64,000 bases of DNA from an uncultured Prevotellaceae bacterium (GTDB lineage: Bacteria > Bacteroidota > Bacteroidia > Bacteroidales > Bacteroidaceae). The notes beneath the pieces are model-generated. The model did not search any database. It had not been told where the DNA came from and saw only the letters and a program-made list of their open reading frames with translations. The stretch spans positions 1-64,000 of the forward strand of contig CACZGH010000030.1 in NCBI GenBank assembly GCA_902780635.1. Reading direction: 5' to 3'. Positions within the stretch are counted from its first letter, which is position 1, and each line of letters begins with the position of its first letter. Positions 53,656 through 63,004 of the stretch are shown here, piece by piece. Position numbers and translations under genes: made by a program.

Positions 53656-54756
53656 ATGAAAGTAGGAATTCCAAAAGAGATTAAGAACAATGAGAGCCGT
53701 GTGGGTATGACCCCTTCGGGTGTGGCAGAACTCACGCGCCGTGGTCATGAAGTAAGTGTGCAACACACAGCTGGTGAGGGCAGCGGTTTCAGTGATGAAG
53801 AATACATCAGTGCTGGAGCTCGTATCCTCCCCACCATCGATGCGGTGTATCGTGAATGTGACATGATTGTCAAAGTGAAAGAGCCTATAGAGCCAGAATA
53901 TGAGTTGGTGAGAAAGGGCCAGCTGCTCTTCACCTATTTCCATTTCGCATGTGAAAAAGAATTGACAGACGCCATGCTAAAGAGCGGTGCGGTATGTCTG
54001 ACCTACGAGACCGTGCAATTGCCTAATGGCACACTGCCCCTGCTACAGCCCATGAGCGAAGTGGCGGGTCGTATGGCAACACTCAACGGTGCCTACTACC
54101 TGCAAAAGACCAAAGGAGGCAAAGGCAAATTGATCAGCGGTGTGCCCGGTGTCAGTCCTGCAAGGGTGTTAGTGCTCGGTGGCGGCGTCGTGGGCGAGGC
54201 AGCAGCCCGCATGGCTGCCGGTCTTGGAGCCGAAGTGACCATCGCCGACATCTCCCTGCCCCGCCTGCGCCAACTCGACATTGAGACTCCCGCCAATGTA
54301 CATACGCTCTACTCCTCTGCGCACAATATCCGCCAGCAACTGCCCACGGTCGACATCGTGGTGGGAAGCGTGCTGGTGCCGGGTGACAAGACCCCACACC
54401 TCATCACCCGCGAAATGCTGAAACTGATGGAGCCAGGCACCGTGCTTGTGGATGTGGCTATCGACCAAGGTGGTTGCTTTGAGACTTCCCGCCCCACTAC
54501 CCACAGTGATCCCGTCTACATAGAGGATGGCATCGTACACTACTGTGTGGCCAATATCCCCGGTGCTGTGCCCTACACCTCGACCCTCGCACTGACGAAT
54601 GCCACACTACGTTATGTGGTGGCCTTAGCCGACAAAGGTTGGCAGAAAGCTTGCAAAGACGACCCAGCCCTGGCCAAAGGCCTTAATATCGTGGAAGGCA
54701 AAGTGGTCTACAAGGCCGTCGCTGACGTGTTCGGTCTGAAGTATGAACCGCTTTAA
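53656..54756 (+). CDS. ald: Alanine dehydrogenase
   Basis: 366 residues starting [20 protein letters not shown]. Substrate-binding Lys region [20 protein letters not shown] and catalytic His in [10 protein letters not shown] are present. The Rossmann dinucleotide loop is [20 protein letters not shown], and [19 protein letters not shown] closes the NAD site. It reversibly deaminates L-alanine to pyruvate and ammonia. It has its own promoter, and its transcript ends at a perfect 16-base terminator stem. Confidence 0.96.
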   Translation: MKVGIPKEIKNNESRVGMTPSGVAELTRRGHEVSVQHTAGEGSGFSDEEYISAGARILPTIDAVYRECDMIVKVKEPIEPEYELVRKGQLLFTYFHFACEKELTDAMLKSGAVCLTYETVQLPNGTLPLLQPMSEVAGRMATLNGAYYLQKTKGGKGKLISGVPGVSPARVLVLGGGVVGEAAARMAAGLGAEVTIADISLPRLRQLDIETPANVHTLYSSAHNIRQQLPTVDIVVGSVLVPGDKTPHLITREMLKLMEPGTVLVDVAIDQGGCFETSRPTTHSDPVYIEDGIVHYCVANIPGAVPYTSTLALTNATLRYVVALADKGWQKACKDDPALAKGLNIVEGKVVYKAVADVFGLKYEPL

Positions 54757-54828
54757 AGAGAAACACAACCAGTCGATATTGGTGAAATGTAGCATTGTGA
54801 GCTACAACGATGTGTCCTAAATTTCTTG

Positions 54829-54874
54829 AAGTTAAGGAGTTAAGAAAAGAATGCTTAACTCCTTAACTTTTTTT
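54829..54874 (+). terminator. Terminator after alanine dehydrogenase
   Basis: AAGTTAAGGAGTTAAG (54829-54844) and CTTAACTCCTTAACTT (54854-54869) pair perfectly, followed by a T-run. The left arm is identical to 19211-19226. Confidence 0.9.
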
Positions 54875-54952
54875 GGTTTTAGCAACTTATTAAAATCTGT
54901 TAATTTGGAGGTAAAAGTGGAGTTGATTGCGGGAGAATCCACATAAATTGAT

Positions 54953-54961
54953 TATCTTTGC
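54953..54961 (+). promoter_or_regulatory. Promoter of rho
   Basis: TATCTTTGC, 75 bases before the rho ATG, giving a leader of about 65 bases. Confidence 0.6.
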
Positions 54962-55035
54962 ACAGTTTTTCTAAAACATGCCGGATTTTCTCATCTTGAA
55001 AGTCCGTTATTCACAATCAATATTACATTTTTTAT

Positions 55036-57075
55036 ATGTACAGCAAAGACGAGTTATTATCGAAAGATATCAGCGAATTGGCGGATATCGCACATCAGTT
55101 GGAGGCAGAATTCAAATCGGAAGACACAAAAGAAAACATCATATATTCGATTCTTGACAGACAAGCCGTCGTTGAGGGCACCAAAAACAGTGCCAGCAGC
55201 ACCAAGCGCAAAAGAGTGAGAATCGTCAAGAAAGACACAGACAGAGTATACAGTGTGAACGGCAAGGAAGGAGAGAACTTTGACACGAAAAAGAATAAAG
55301 TATCCAGTGAGCCTATGCCACTTTTCAAAGACCAGTTGCCCACACCAGTAGCAGAGGAACCTCAAGAGACAGAGCCAGCTGTTGAGAAAAAAGCTACTCC
55401 CGCCAAGCGTGGCCGTAAGTCGAAAGCTGAGAAAGAAGCGTTAGCCGCCGCTGCCGCTGCCCAGGAGGCTGCCGCTGCAGAGCAAGTGGCAGAGGAGGAG
55501 AAAACCGTCGAGGCTGTGGCACCTGAAAGTGCTGCCGATGCCGAGCAGCCAGAGACTACACCGACACCGGCAGAGGGCCTTGACCCCACCCCAACCGCTG
55601 AGGCAGAACCTGCAGAGACTGTGGCCAACGAAGACGTCTACACCGTGCCTGAAGCCACTTTCACCTCAGACAGTCAGGAAGATGACAATAAGAACGACCT
55701 TCTGGCACAGTTGCAGGCCAAAGTCAACGCCCACAACGAGGCCAATGAAGACAAGCGCGAGACACCCGACGGCATCTGGGAAGGAGACCCCGGTGACGGC
55801 ACAGACTTCATCCCCATCGTCGACCTTCCTATCGAAGACCAAGGAGCCTTGCCCAGCTATGACATCTTCGACAACCCCACCACCCCTGTCAGCACCAGCC
55901 AGAGCACTGTACAACCAGTTCTGAACGACAACAACTCAAAGACACCTTATAATTTCGACAACATCATTGTAGCCAACGGTGTGCTGGAAATCATGCCCGA
56001 CGGATATGGTTTCCTGCGTTCCAGCGACTACAACTACCTGTCATCACCCGATGACGTATATGTGTCGACCATGCAGATCAAGCATTATGGTCTAAAGACG
56101 GGCGATGTGGTGGAGTGCCATGTACGTCCACCCCATGACGGCGAGAAATACTTCCCATTGATGAGCATTGACAAAATCAATGGCCGTAAGCCCTCAGAGG
56201 TGCGTGACCGCATCCCCTTTGAGCATCTCACCCCCCTCTTCCCTGAAGAGAAATACAATCTGTGTGGTGACCGTGAGACCACCAACCTCTCCACCCGTGT
56301 GGTAGACCTTTTCTCCCCTATCGGCAAAGGCCAGCGTGCGCTGATTGTGGCACAACCCAAGACTGGTAAGACCATCTTGATGAAAGACATCGCCAACGCC
56401 ATCGCCGCCAACCACCCAGAAGCTTATCTGATGATGCTTCTGATTGATGAGCGTCCTGAGGAGGTGACCGACATGGCACGCACCGTCAATGCCGAGGTGA
56501 TTGCCTCTACATTTGACGAGCCTGCTGAGCGCCATGTGAAGATAGCCGGCATCGTGCTGGAGAAAGCAAAACGAATGGTGGAATGCGGCCACGACGTGGT
56601 GATCTTCTTAGACTCCATCACCCGTCTGGCAAGAGCATACAACACCGTGTCGCCTGCCAGTGGCAAGGTACTTACCGGTGGTGTCGACGCCAATGCGCTT
56701 CAGAAGCCCAAGCGCTTCTTCGGTGCAGCCCGCAACATCGAAGGCGGCGGTTCGCTGACTATCATCGCCACAGCCCTGATTGACACCGGCTCTAAGATGG
56801 ACGAAGTGATCTTCGAGGAGTTCAAGGGTACTGGCAATATGGAGCTGCAGCTCGACCGCACCCTGTCCAACAAGCGCATCTTCCCATCTGTCAACTTGGT
56901 GGCTTCAAGTACACGTCGCGACGACCTGTTGCAAGACCGTACAACCCTCGACCGCATGTGGATCCTGCGCAAGCATATCGCTGACATGAACTCAGTGGAG
57001 GCGATGAACACCATCCACGACCGCATGCTCAACACCCGCAACAACGAAGAATTCCTGTTGACCATGAATTCGTAA
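55036..57075 (+). CDS. rho: Transcription termination factor Rho
   Basis: 679 residues, far longer than the 419 of E. coli Rho. The extra length is an insert (about 60-300) rich in Ala, Glu, Pro and Thr ([20 protein letters not shown]) between a Rho-N-like helix start ([20 protein letters not shown]) and the cold-shock RNA-binding domain ([20 protein letters not shown]). The hexameric ATPase core is intact: P-loop [53 protein letters not shown] and [11 protein letters not shown]. Such inserts are known in Bacteroidetes Rho and are thought to be disordered; they may promote phase separation. Confidence 0.97.
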   Translation: MYSKDELLSKDISELADIAHQLEAEFKSEDTKENIIYSILDRQAVVEGTKNSASSTKRKRVRIVKKDTDRVYSVNGKEGENFDTKKNKVSSEPMPLFKDQLPTPVAEEPQETEPAVEKKATPAKRGRKSKAEKEALAAAAAAQEAAAAEQVAEEEKTVEAVAPESAADAEQPETTPTPAEGLDPTPTAEAEPAETVANEDVYTVPEATFTSDSQEDDNKNDLLAQLQAKVNAHNEANEDKRETPDGIWEGDPGDGTDFIPIVDLPIEDQGALPSYDIFDNPTTPVSTSQSTVQPVLNDNNSKTPYNFDNIIVANGVLEIMPDGYGFLRSSDYNYLSSPDDVYVSTMQIKHYGLKTGDVVECHVRPPHDGEKYFPLMSIDKINGRKPSEVRDRIPFEHLTPLFPEEKYNLCGDRETTNLSTRVVDLFSPIGKGQRALIVAQPKTGKTILMKDIANAIAANHPEAYLMMLLIDERPEEVTDMARTVNAEVIASTFDEPAERHVKIAGIVLEKAKRMVECGHDVVIFLDSITRLARAYNTVSPASGKVLTGGVDANALQKPKRFFGAARNIEGGGSLTIIATALIDTGSKMDEVIFEEFKGTGNMELQLDRTLSNKRIFPSVNLVASSTRRDDLLQDRTTLDRMWILRKHIADMNSVEAMNTIHDRMLNTRNNEEFLLTMNS

Positions 57076-57140
57076 ACCCCTCCAAAAACCTCCCCCGACC
57101 CCTCCAAAAACCTCCCCCAACCCCTCCAAAGGAGGGGAGG
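57066..57140. repeat. CCCCTCC repeats after rho
   Basis: ACCCCTCCAAAAACCTCCCC-type 22-base unit twice, then CCCCTCCAAAGGAGGGGAGG, which folds on itself. Such C-rich words are frequent in Bacteroidetes intergenic regions. Confidence 0.7.
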
Positions 57141-57144
57141 TAAA

Positions 57145-57182
57145 ACAACATCGGTGAATGAGAGATCATTCACCGATGTTGT
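57145..57182. terminator. Bidirectional terminator hairpin overlapping the anti-sigma gene stop
   Basis: ACAACATCGGTGAATGA-GAGA-TCATTCACCGATGTTGT is a perfect 17-base stem between the convergent rho and barrel genes; the right arm includes the final codons and stop of the barrel gene. Confidence 0.8.
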
Positions 57183-58479
57183 ATCTGATACCAAACTGAA
57201 TATTGAAATTGCATTGTTTGTCCTTGAAGGTGTTTTCCAATGGACTGCCATTGTCGAAATAATATTTTACGCCAGGCTCTAAATAGATACCCAATGAGGG
57301 GATGAAATTGTATTGAGCACCGATGCCTGCATTGACCGACCATTGCACACGGTCCTTATCCATATCCTTACTGACGCCATCCGTCTCCAAAGTAGCTTTG
57401 AAGTTGAAGTCGGCTTGCCCTCCTGCAACCGCATACGCCACCAGATGCTGATTGCTCCACACGCGGTACATCGCATTGAGGGGTATACCTATCTCATGCA
57501 ACGTCTGCTTTTGCTTGAGTGTAGCACCTCCCATGGTACTGGTGAAATCAGAACGCAGCCGCGTATAGACCAGACCTGTAGAGAGCGACCACCTGTCAGT
57601 CAGACCTATTCTGCCTGTCAGTCCGATGGAATATGGCTGATAGTGCTTGCTATGCTCATTGTAGTTTCTCACTGGCTCCTTGACCGTTGTCTCATTGTCT
57701 GTGTCAAAACCATAGAAACCTGGCGCCATGGTATAATTGACCACCGTACTTGAGTTGCTGATGCCGATGAGGTCATTGGCTGCGTATAGATTGACACCGT
57801 AGCGGACGGGCTTCCGGTGAGCGTCATTCTCTGCTTCCTCTAATGCACGGAGAATCTCCTTCTCTGTCTTGGAGGGCTGTGCCTTGGAGGGTTGTGACGA
57901 CGAAGCTGGCTCTTGCTGAGAAGAGATGGCGGACTGCTCCACAATGGGTTGCGATGCCGAAGCCGGCTCTTTCGGAGAAGAAGGCAGAGCAGGCTGCTCC
58001 TCAGGGGATTGTGACAACGAAGCCGACTCCTGCAAAGAAGAGGGGGCTGGCTGCACTCCAGTGGGTTGTGCCGGAGAAACCGTCACTTGCTGAGGAGAGG
58101 GTGCTGAGTTCTCCGCCAGGAGATCATCATGAGGGGTACCAGCCTGGACATAAGACTCCGGAGCAGCCAGATCTGTCACAGACCCGACTTGCTTCGAAGT
58201 TTCGGTTAGGTTATTAGATTGTATTATGTCCTTATAAAACCAGGTCGCACCCCCAATGAGGGCAGCGGCAATAGCCGCAGCAACAGTCCACCTTCTGATG
58301 GGGACGATCAGAGCGCTACGTGGCTGCTGAGCATCCTGAGATATCAGAGTATGACGTGGCTGCTGAGCATCCTGAGAAAGTGCGGCCTCTATGTCCTGCC
58401 ACAGTCCATCGGGGGCCGGCTCCTGGAAGCCGTCCATTTTGTCCCTCAGTTGTTCTATCCAGTCGTTATTTTTTGTCAT
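57166..58479 (-). CDS. Dual-membrane anti-sigma factor: cytoplasmic head, TM, linker, outer-membrane barrel
   Basis: 437 residues. Residues 1-60 are an acidic cytoplasmic head (MTKNNDWIEQLRDKMDGFQE, then a duplicated SQDAQQPR). One membrane segment follows at about 62-82 (RRWTVAAAIAAALIGGATWF), then a Ser/Pro/Gln-rich linker to about 215 with recurring QPAxSSxQE-like words. A beta-barrel domain follows (about 225-437: YGVNLYAANDLIGISNSS, YSIGLTGRIGLTDRWSLSTG, GIYLEPGVKYYFDNGSP, final FGIRYNIGE ending as OmpA-like barrels do). This is the layout of the dual-membrane-spanning anti-sigma factors described in Bacteroides. It overlaps the ECF sigma gene by 14 bases, its likely partner. Confidence 0.85.
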   Translation of the reverse strand: MTKNNDWIEQLRDKMDGFQEPAPDGLWQDIEAALSQDAQQPRHTLISQDAQQPRSALIVPIRRWTVAAAIAAALIGGATWFYKDIIQSNNLTETSKQVGSVTDLAAPESYVQAGTPHDDLLAENSAPSPQQVTVSPAQPTGVQPAPSSLQESASLSQSPEEQPALPSSPKEPASASQPIVEQSAISSQQEPASSSQPSKAQPSKTEKEILRALEEAENDAHRKPVRYGVNLYAANDLIGISNSSTVVNYTMAPGFYGFDTDNETTVKEPVRNYNEHSKHYQPYSIGLTGRIGLTDRWSLSTGLVYTRLRSDFTSTMGGATLKQKQTLHEIGIPLNAMYRVWSNQHLVAYAVAGGQADFNFKATLETDGVSKDMDKDRVQWSVNAGIGAQYNFIPSLGIYLEPGVKYYFDNGSPLENTFKDKQCNFNIQFGIRYNIGE

Positions 58480-59014
58480 ATCTCTGATTTTGATAGTCTT
58501 TAATCATTTTTGCCAACATTTTTTTTGCCCTGCAAAACTGCGAAGCTGAAGTGTCTTCTTTGATACCCAGCAGTTGGGCAATCTCTTTATGTGACTTGTG
58601 TTCAAACACAAACAAGTTGAGCACCACCCTATACCCTGGCGGTAATAGCCCTACCATTTTGTTGATCATCTCAGGAGGGATATCCTCCACCTCCGGCTCT
58701 ACCTCCTCCATCTCATCAGGAAACTCATCGGTGAAAGAGACTTTGGCCTGACTTCTCAAACTATTGATGGCCTCATTGGAGACAATCCGAAGCATCCACG
58801 CTTTCAAAGACCCCTCTCCCTTGTAATGGAAATGCCGAATATTGGCGAATATCTTAAGGAAACTCTCCTGAAGCACATCCCTTGCGTCGGCAGTATGCGA
58901 CAGGTAACGATGTGTGACAGCAGTGGCATAGCCAGCATAGAGATGGTAGAGCGAAGCCATCGCTTTCCTGTCTCCTTGTAGTATTTTAGCCAAAATCTGC
59001 TGCTCCGTGTCCAC
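58466..59014 (-). CDS. ECF sigma factor
   Basis: 182 residues. Region 2 is LYAGYATAVTHRYLSHTADA and RDVLQESFLKIFANIRHF. Region 4 is KMVGLLPPGYRVVLNLFVFE and HKSHKEIAQLLGIKEDTSAS. Between them is a short acidic linker. It starts 12 bases after the lipoprotein gene and overlaps the barrel anti-sigma gene, so the three form one operon. It is probably held inactive by the cytoplasmic head of the barrel protein until an outer-membrane signal frees it. Confidence 0.92.
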   Translation of the reverse strand: MDTEQQILAKILQGDRKAMASLYHLYAGYATAVTHRYLSHTADARDVLQESFLKIFANIRHFHYKGEGSLKAWMLRIVSNEAINSLRSQAKVSFTDEFPDEMEEVEPEVEDIPPEMINKMVGLLPPGYRVVLNLFVFEHKSHKEIAQLLGIKEDTSASQFCRAKKMLAKMIKDYQNQRYDKK

Positions 59015-59026
59015 AATGGTCTTCTT

Positions 59027-59629
59027 TTAATGTTGATTGCCACTGAATGTGATGACCATATCAGTATTGTACGTATGGTTGACCGCTGCGCTGCCATCGT
59101 TTTGATCTGCCATCTCCACCTTGTTGATTTTAAACGTGGCGGTCATATTCTCTCTCGACTGATTGTACACCATTGCGGAGGCCTCAATGTCGAAATACAG
59201 CCTGACCACATAGGTATGGCCTCCGAAAGAGGTATTGAACACCAGTGGCTGCGGCTGAAAGCAGAAATAGGCTGACGACTCAGAGAAACCCACAAACTCA
59301 TAATGAATCTGACAACTATGATATACCGTGTGGGCTGTGGCTTCAGCCAGCGCGCGATCATCGAGGATGGCACTCAGTATCTCTTTCTGCGGCAGCTGGC
59401 TGACCTTGAGTAGGGTGTCAATGACAGCGTTAGCCTTCTCGGCAGACTGTCTGTTGACGATCCACTGACCCTCATATCTTCCCAGATAAGGTCTGACTCC
59501 TTTGTCTATCGGACTATTGCTTGGGTCTAAGATGGTTTCACTGTCATACATGTCAGAACACGATGACATCACCACCACAAGGAAAAGACCCAGGACGGTG
59601 AGCACCGTTTGAAGCATTTTTCGAGACAT
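59027..59629 (-). CDS. DUF4840-like lipoprotein
   Basis: 200 residues. A lipoprotein signal ends at VVVMSSC (Cys near residue 24). The mature protein has GRYEGQWIVNRQSAEKANAV, CQIHYEFVGFSESSAYFCFQ and VRLYFDIEASAMVYNQSREN, a beta-rich layout like the Bacteroidales DUF4840 lipoproteins. Function is unknown. It is the first gene of the lipoprotein-ECF sigma-anti-sigma barrel operon and so may be a ligand or target of that envelope signalling route. That is inferred only from gene order. Confidence 0.72.
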   Translation of the reverse strand: MSRKMLQTVLTVLGLFLVVVMSSCSDMYDSETILDPSNSPIDKGVRPYLGRYEGQWIVNRQSAEKANAVIDTLLKVSQLPQKEILSAILDDRALAEATAHTVYHSCQIHYEFVGFSESSAYFCFQPQPLVFNTSFGGHTYVVRLYFDIEASAMVYNQSRENMTATFKINKVEMADQNDGSAAVNHTYNTDMVITFSGNQH

Positions 59630-59705
59630 TATTTATGTGTTTAAATCCACTTTATATTATATAAACAAAAAAATGGCAAAAACTTGCATGAAAAACAGAG
59701 AAAAA

Positions 59706-61874
59706 TTATGCCAAGAGGTCGGCCATGATGAAAAAAGTGTTTTCAGAGACGCCGTTGGCCTCCAATACGGCCTTGTCTCTTACAAATTGCGAGAGGATAC
59801 CCTCTTTTCTTTTCGCCTCACTGCTTGTTGACAGATACTGCCTGAAATGTCTGACAGCCTCTCTCACCTCACCCATGATCCAGTCACAATATCCTGTGTT
59901 GAGATGGTCTTCCGCCGTCAGGGGGCCTGCATCTGCCAGCCGTCGATACTCCTTTGCGGCCTGCTCCATCTTGGAAGAAGCCATCAGTCCCCATGCCAGC
60001 ACGCGGGTCACATTGAGGTCGTCGGCATTTTCGAAACTCAGCTTATAAAGTGTCTGAACGGCCTCAGCGGGTTGGCCACAATTGATAAGCGCAATACAGC
60101 GATTCAACATATAGCTCTTGTTATCGGGTTGTGCCTCCAACAACTGAGCATAGGCCTGAGCAGCCTCCTCATACCGATCGGCCATGAGATAAGTTCTGGC
60201 CAACAGGCTGACCGTCTTTCTGTTGGCAGGATTGATCCTTGCCGCCATAGACAGACATGAGATGGCCTGTTGATAATCCCCCTCATGCAATAGGCATGCC
60301 CCTTTGACAGAAAGATATGTTGCATCAGAGTCTAAATACTGATAATTGTCGAGCAGGCGGCGCAACTCTTTGATTTTACCTCTTTTGAGCAGGAAATTGC
60401 CCAAATGTAGCACTTTTTTGTCTATCGCAGTATGACGCAGCACACTGCCAGCGAGGAAGAGGGCATTGCCCTCGTCCGTGCCTCCGAAGGGATTGAAGAA
60501 AGGTTTCCTATAGTCACTCAGTCTGAAGAAACGATAGAGATCTTGCAGATAGAGGAGTCTCATGTTGGAAGGCGTTTTTTCGGCATATTCTTTTGAGATT
60601 GGGCCAAACATCTCTTCACTTCCAAGCATGGATTTCAGATTGGCAGGTATTTTTTCGATGACGCTGCCCATGGCCAATGTGAACGAATACTTGTCGCTGT
60701 CGCAAAACGGTCCGTGGCGCAATATATTCTTCAAGAAACTGTCATTGTCGATTTTCTGTATCGTACTCAGCAGGTGTGGATGTTCGACATAGAAAGGACA
60801 GAACCAATTGGACAAGTTATAAAAAAACGCCAGTCTCTTCATTTTGGAGAAACCACCGAAATAAATGTCGGAGCCACTACGCTGCATCTCTATCATCCGT
60901 TGGAAGGTGCGCTCCACCTCGTCCATGGCTTTGTCGGTGGCATCGGGGTTGAGAATATCCTGCATGGGGTCTTCCTCTTTCTCCACAATACCGAGGCGTG
61001 TGATCTCGAAATTGTTGTGCTTCAACAGATTGGGGATGATATCCCGTTGTATCTCATCATTATCTTTCTCAGCGTTCATGCAGAAATACATTTGCATCTG
61101 CATCTCCAGCAACTGTCGTGACACCTCCTCGTCTTCACACATTGTGGTGACCTGCTCACTCAGTTCGGTATAGACCTCACGATTGCCATGTAATGACAGT
61201 GCCCATCCCACAAGCGCACGTTGTCTGACCCTCTCGTCTTGTGCTTCCTTGTACACCTCTTGAAGCATGCCAAACTTCCTCATGTCAAAATGAGTCATGC
61301 ATGAGAGAGAGACAGCGCTGATCATCAGAGCCGCATCGTTGGTGTCGATGGTGGGTGAGAGAATCAGTGAGGTATAGAACTCCGCATCATGTCTCCCCCA
61401 CTGCATGGAGACGATGATGGTGTCAAACACCGCACTCATCAACTCATGATGGCGCTGATAGATGCCCTGCTTGGCCTGAGGCGAGTTGTCATTCAACTGC
61501 AACATGGCCACCTCACTGACAAAATCCTCCATTCTCGCCTTCATGACATCTTCGGTCAAGCCTGTGTTTCTCACCCTGCTATAGGTGGCCGACATAGTAG
61601 GATCGTTTTGTATCATCCATATCATGTCGGCGTCGCTTGTCAGTCTGTGCAGCCTTCTAAGCAACTCTTGGTACAGTGCGTCACGCTGTGGGTCATCATA
61701 CCCTTGAAGCATGTAGTTTTTCAGCAGTTCATAATCATCCCTGATACGGTCAAGACGGTCGTAAATCACCGCATACGCTCTGTCAGAACTGACGGGCTGG
61801 ATGGTATCGAGGGCTGCGCCCAATTGTTTTTTACGGATACAACTTGCTGTATTGATAATGATGCTTCTGTCCAT
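59706..61874 (-). CDS. Tetratricopeptide-repeat protein, 722 residues
   Basis: Starts MDRSIIINTASCIRKKQLGA at 61874; an in-frame ATG 42 bases upstream overlaps the preceding gene. It is all helical and has no signal peptide. The C-terminal third has classical TPRs (DYQQAISCLSMAARINPANR, VSLLARTYLMADRYEEAAQA, CDWIMGEVREAVRHFRQYLS). The N-terminal two thirds look like degenerate helical repeats with SLHGNREVYTELSEQVTT and IPNLLKHNNFEITRLGIVEK. Probably cytoplasmic and protein-binding. It lies 26 bases downstream of a solute-binding lipoprotein gene and is cotranscribed with it. No specific role is recognised. Confidence 0.8.
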   Translation of the reverse strand: MDRSIIINTASCIRKKQLGAALDTIQPVSSDRAYAVIYDRLDRIRDDYELLKNYMLQGYDDPQRDALYQELLRRLHRLTSDADMIWMIQNDPTMSATYSRVRNTGLTEDVMKARMEDFVSEVAMLQLNDNSPQAKQGIYQRHHELMSAVFDTIIVSMQWGRHDAEFYTSLILSPTIDTNDAALMISAVSLSCMTHFDMRKFGMLQEVYKEAQDERVRQRALVGWALSLHGNREVYTELSEQVTTMCEDEEVSRQLLEMQMQMYFCMNAEKDNDEIQRDIIPNLLKHNNFEITRLGIVEKEEDPMQDILNPDATDKAMDEVERTFQRMIEMQRSGSDIYFGGFSKMKRLAFFYNLSNWFCPFYVEHPHLLSTIQKIDNDSFLKNILRHGPFCDSDKYSFTLAMGSVIEKIPANLKSMLGSEEMFGPISKEYAEKTPSNMRLLYLQDLYRFFRLSDYRKPFFNPFGGTDEGNALFLAGSVLRHTAIDKKVLHLGNFLLKRGKIKELRRLLDNYQYLDSDATYLSVKGACLLHEGDYQQAISCLSMAARINPANRKTVSLLARTYLMADRYEEAAQAYAQLLEAQPDNKSYMLNRCIALINCGQPAEAVQTLYKLSFENADDLNVTRVLAWGLMASSKMEQAAKEYRRLADAGPLTAEDHLNTGYCDWIMGEVREAVRHFRQYLSTSSEAKRKEGILSQFVRDKAVLEANGVSENTFFIMADLLA

Positions 61875-61900
61875 ATGGGTATGTTCTATTCTTTCTGTTT

Positions 61901-62830
61901 TCAGTGCGTGCGCCACTTGACGTTTTGGGTCTTGCTGATGTCTTTTTCCCTTGGAGGGGTGATATGGCTATAAGTGAGTGTGGGAAGCGCAGCCACAGTG
62001 CGGTCATCGGTCTGACAATATTTTTTTATGATACGCGCGTAATGTTTCAACCCACGCTGGTTGATGGAGTCACAGGCCAAGTCGTATGCCTTTTTGAAAG
62101 CGTCGAGCTGTTGTCGGCGACGCTCATCCCTGTTGACACGATCCGTGACCACAAGAGCACCCAGGCGCAGGTCTTTGCTGCGGGAATCCATATGCATCGG
62201 ATGCTTTTCTATACGAGCCGTGGTGGCCTGAGGCTCCGGCAGCAGTACAGCGTCCATCTCATTGTTTAGCAACATCTTCAGCCGTACGATGACATCATTG
62301 ATCTGAATGCGAAACACGGGGTTGTCGGGTTTCACACTGTCCACTGCCACATTGGCCAGATAGTCTGTGGCAGAATAGCGTGTCATGGCAATCTTCTTGT
62401 CACCCAACTGCCGCAGTTCCTTAATACGCGCTTTTTTGTTGGAGAACAACTGCCAGTAAGCATTCGTAGCAGTGATATACGACAAGTGCACCCCTTTGCT
62501 CATGAGTCTTTGGGCGCGCATGACATCCGTCACGCCACCTTCCACTTGTCCTTTCCTCAACGCCTCGTCGATGTCCATCTGGGCATTCATCTCCTTGAGA
62601 TGCACCTGCACGCCAAGAGTGTCAAACAGTCGGTAATCCTTGGCCACAAACAAGGGGAGGCAGTCGAGCGTCGGTGTGACAGCCATTTTAAACGCCAGTG
62701 AGTCCAACCGCCGCACCTCAGCAGCCGCTATTCTGGTCTTCTCTTTCTGCTCTTTGTTGGAGATGCCGCAGCCCGAAAAGATGGTCATGGCCATGACCGA
62801 CCCTATGATGATATTCAAACACTTTTTCAT
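61901..62830 (-). CDS. NMT1/THI5-like solute-binding lipoprotein
   Basis: 309 residues from MKKCLNIIIGSVMAMTIFSG with a lipobox FSGCG. An in-frame ATG 63 bases upstream lies before the promoter box and is excluded. The body is a periplasmic-binding type II fold: VTPTLDCLPLFVAKDYRLFD, VTDVMRAQRLMSKGVHL, SNKKARIKELRQLGDKKIAM, LNNEMDAVLLPEPQATTARI. Such proteins bind small sulfonates, nitrate or thiamine precursors for ABC importers. No ATPase or permease gene is next to it here. The neighbour is a TPR protein. It could be a sensor or an orphan binding protein. Confidence 0.8.
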   Translation of the reverse strand: MKKCLNIIIGSVMAMTIFSGCGISNKEQKEKTRIAAAEVRRLDSLAFKMAVTPTLDCLPLFVAKDYRLFDTLGVQVHLKEMNAQMDIDEALRKGQVEGGVTDVMRAQRLMSKGVHLSYITATNAYWQLFSNKKARIKELRQLGDKKIAMTRYSATDYLANVAVDSVKPDNPVFRIQINDVIVRLKMLLNNEMDAVLLPEPQATTARIEKHPMHMDSRSKDLRLGALVVTDRVNRDERRRQQLDAFKKAYDLACDSINQRGLKHYARIIKKYCQTDDRTVAALPTLTYSHITPPREKDISKTQNVKWRTH

Positions 62831-62878
62831 CACATTGTTATCTGAGTACTTATTGATTTCAATTTGTTGAAAGCAATT

Positions 62879-62887
62879 GCAAAGATA
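62879..62887 (-). promoter_or_regulatory. Promoter of the binding-protein/TPR genes
   Basis: Minus strand TATCTTTGC, about 49 bases before the lipoprotein start at 62830. Confidence 0.6.
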
Positions 62888-62954
62888 GTGCAAGGCAATC
62901 GAAATCCAAAATAAAATATATTATATTTTTCATGTTCGGACCGTAAATGACAGA

Positions 62955-62978
62955 GGGGCAGCACCATCGTGCTGCCCC
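62955..62978 (-). terminator. Terminator-like hairpin after the SusD-like gene
   Basis: GGGGCAGCAC-catc-GTGCTGCCCC is a perfect 10-base stem, 26 bases past the SusD-like stop on the minus strand; the T-run is poor. Confidence 0.7.
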
Positions 62979-63004
62979 TTGTCTAAAAACAAATAACCTA
63001 AAAA

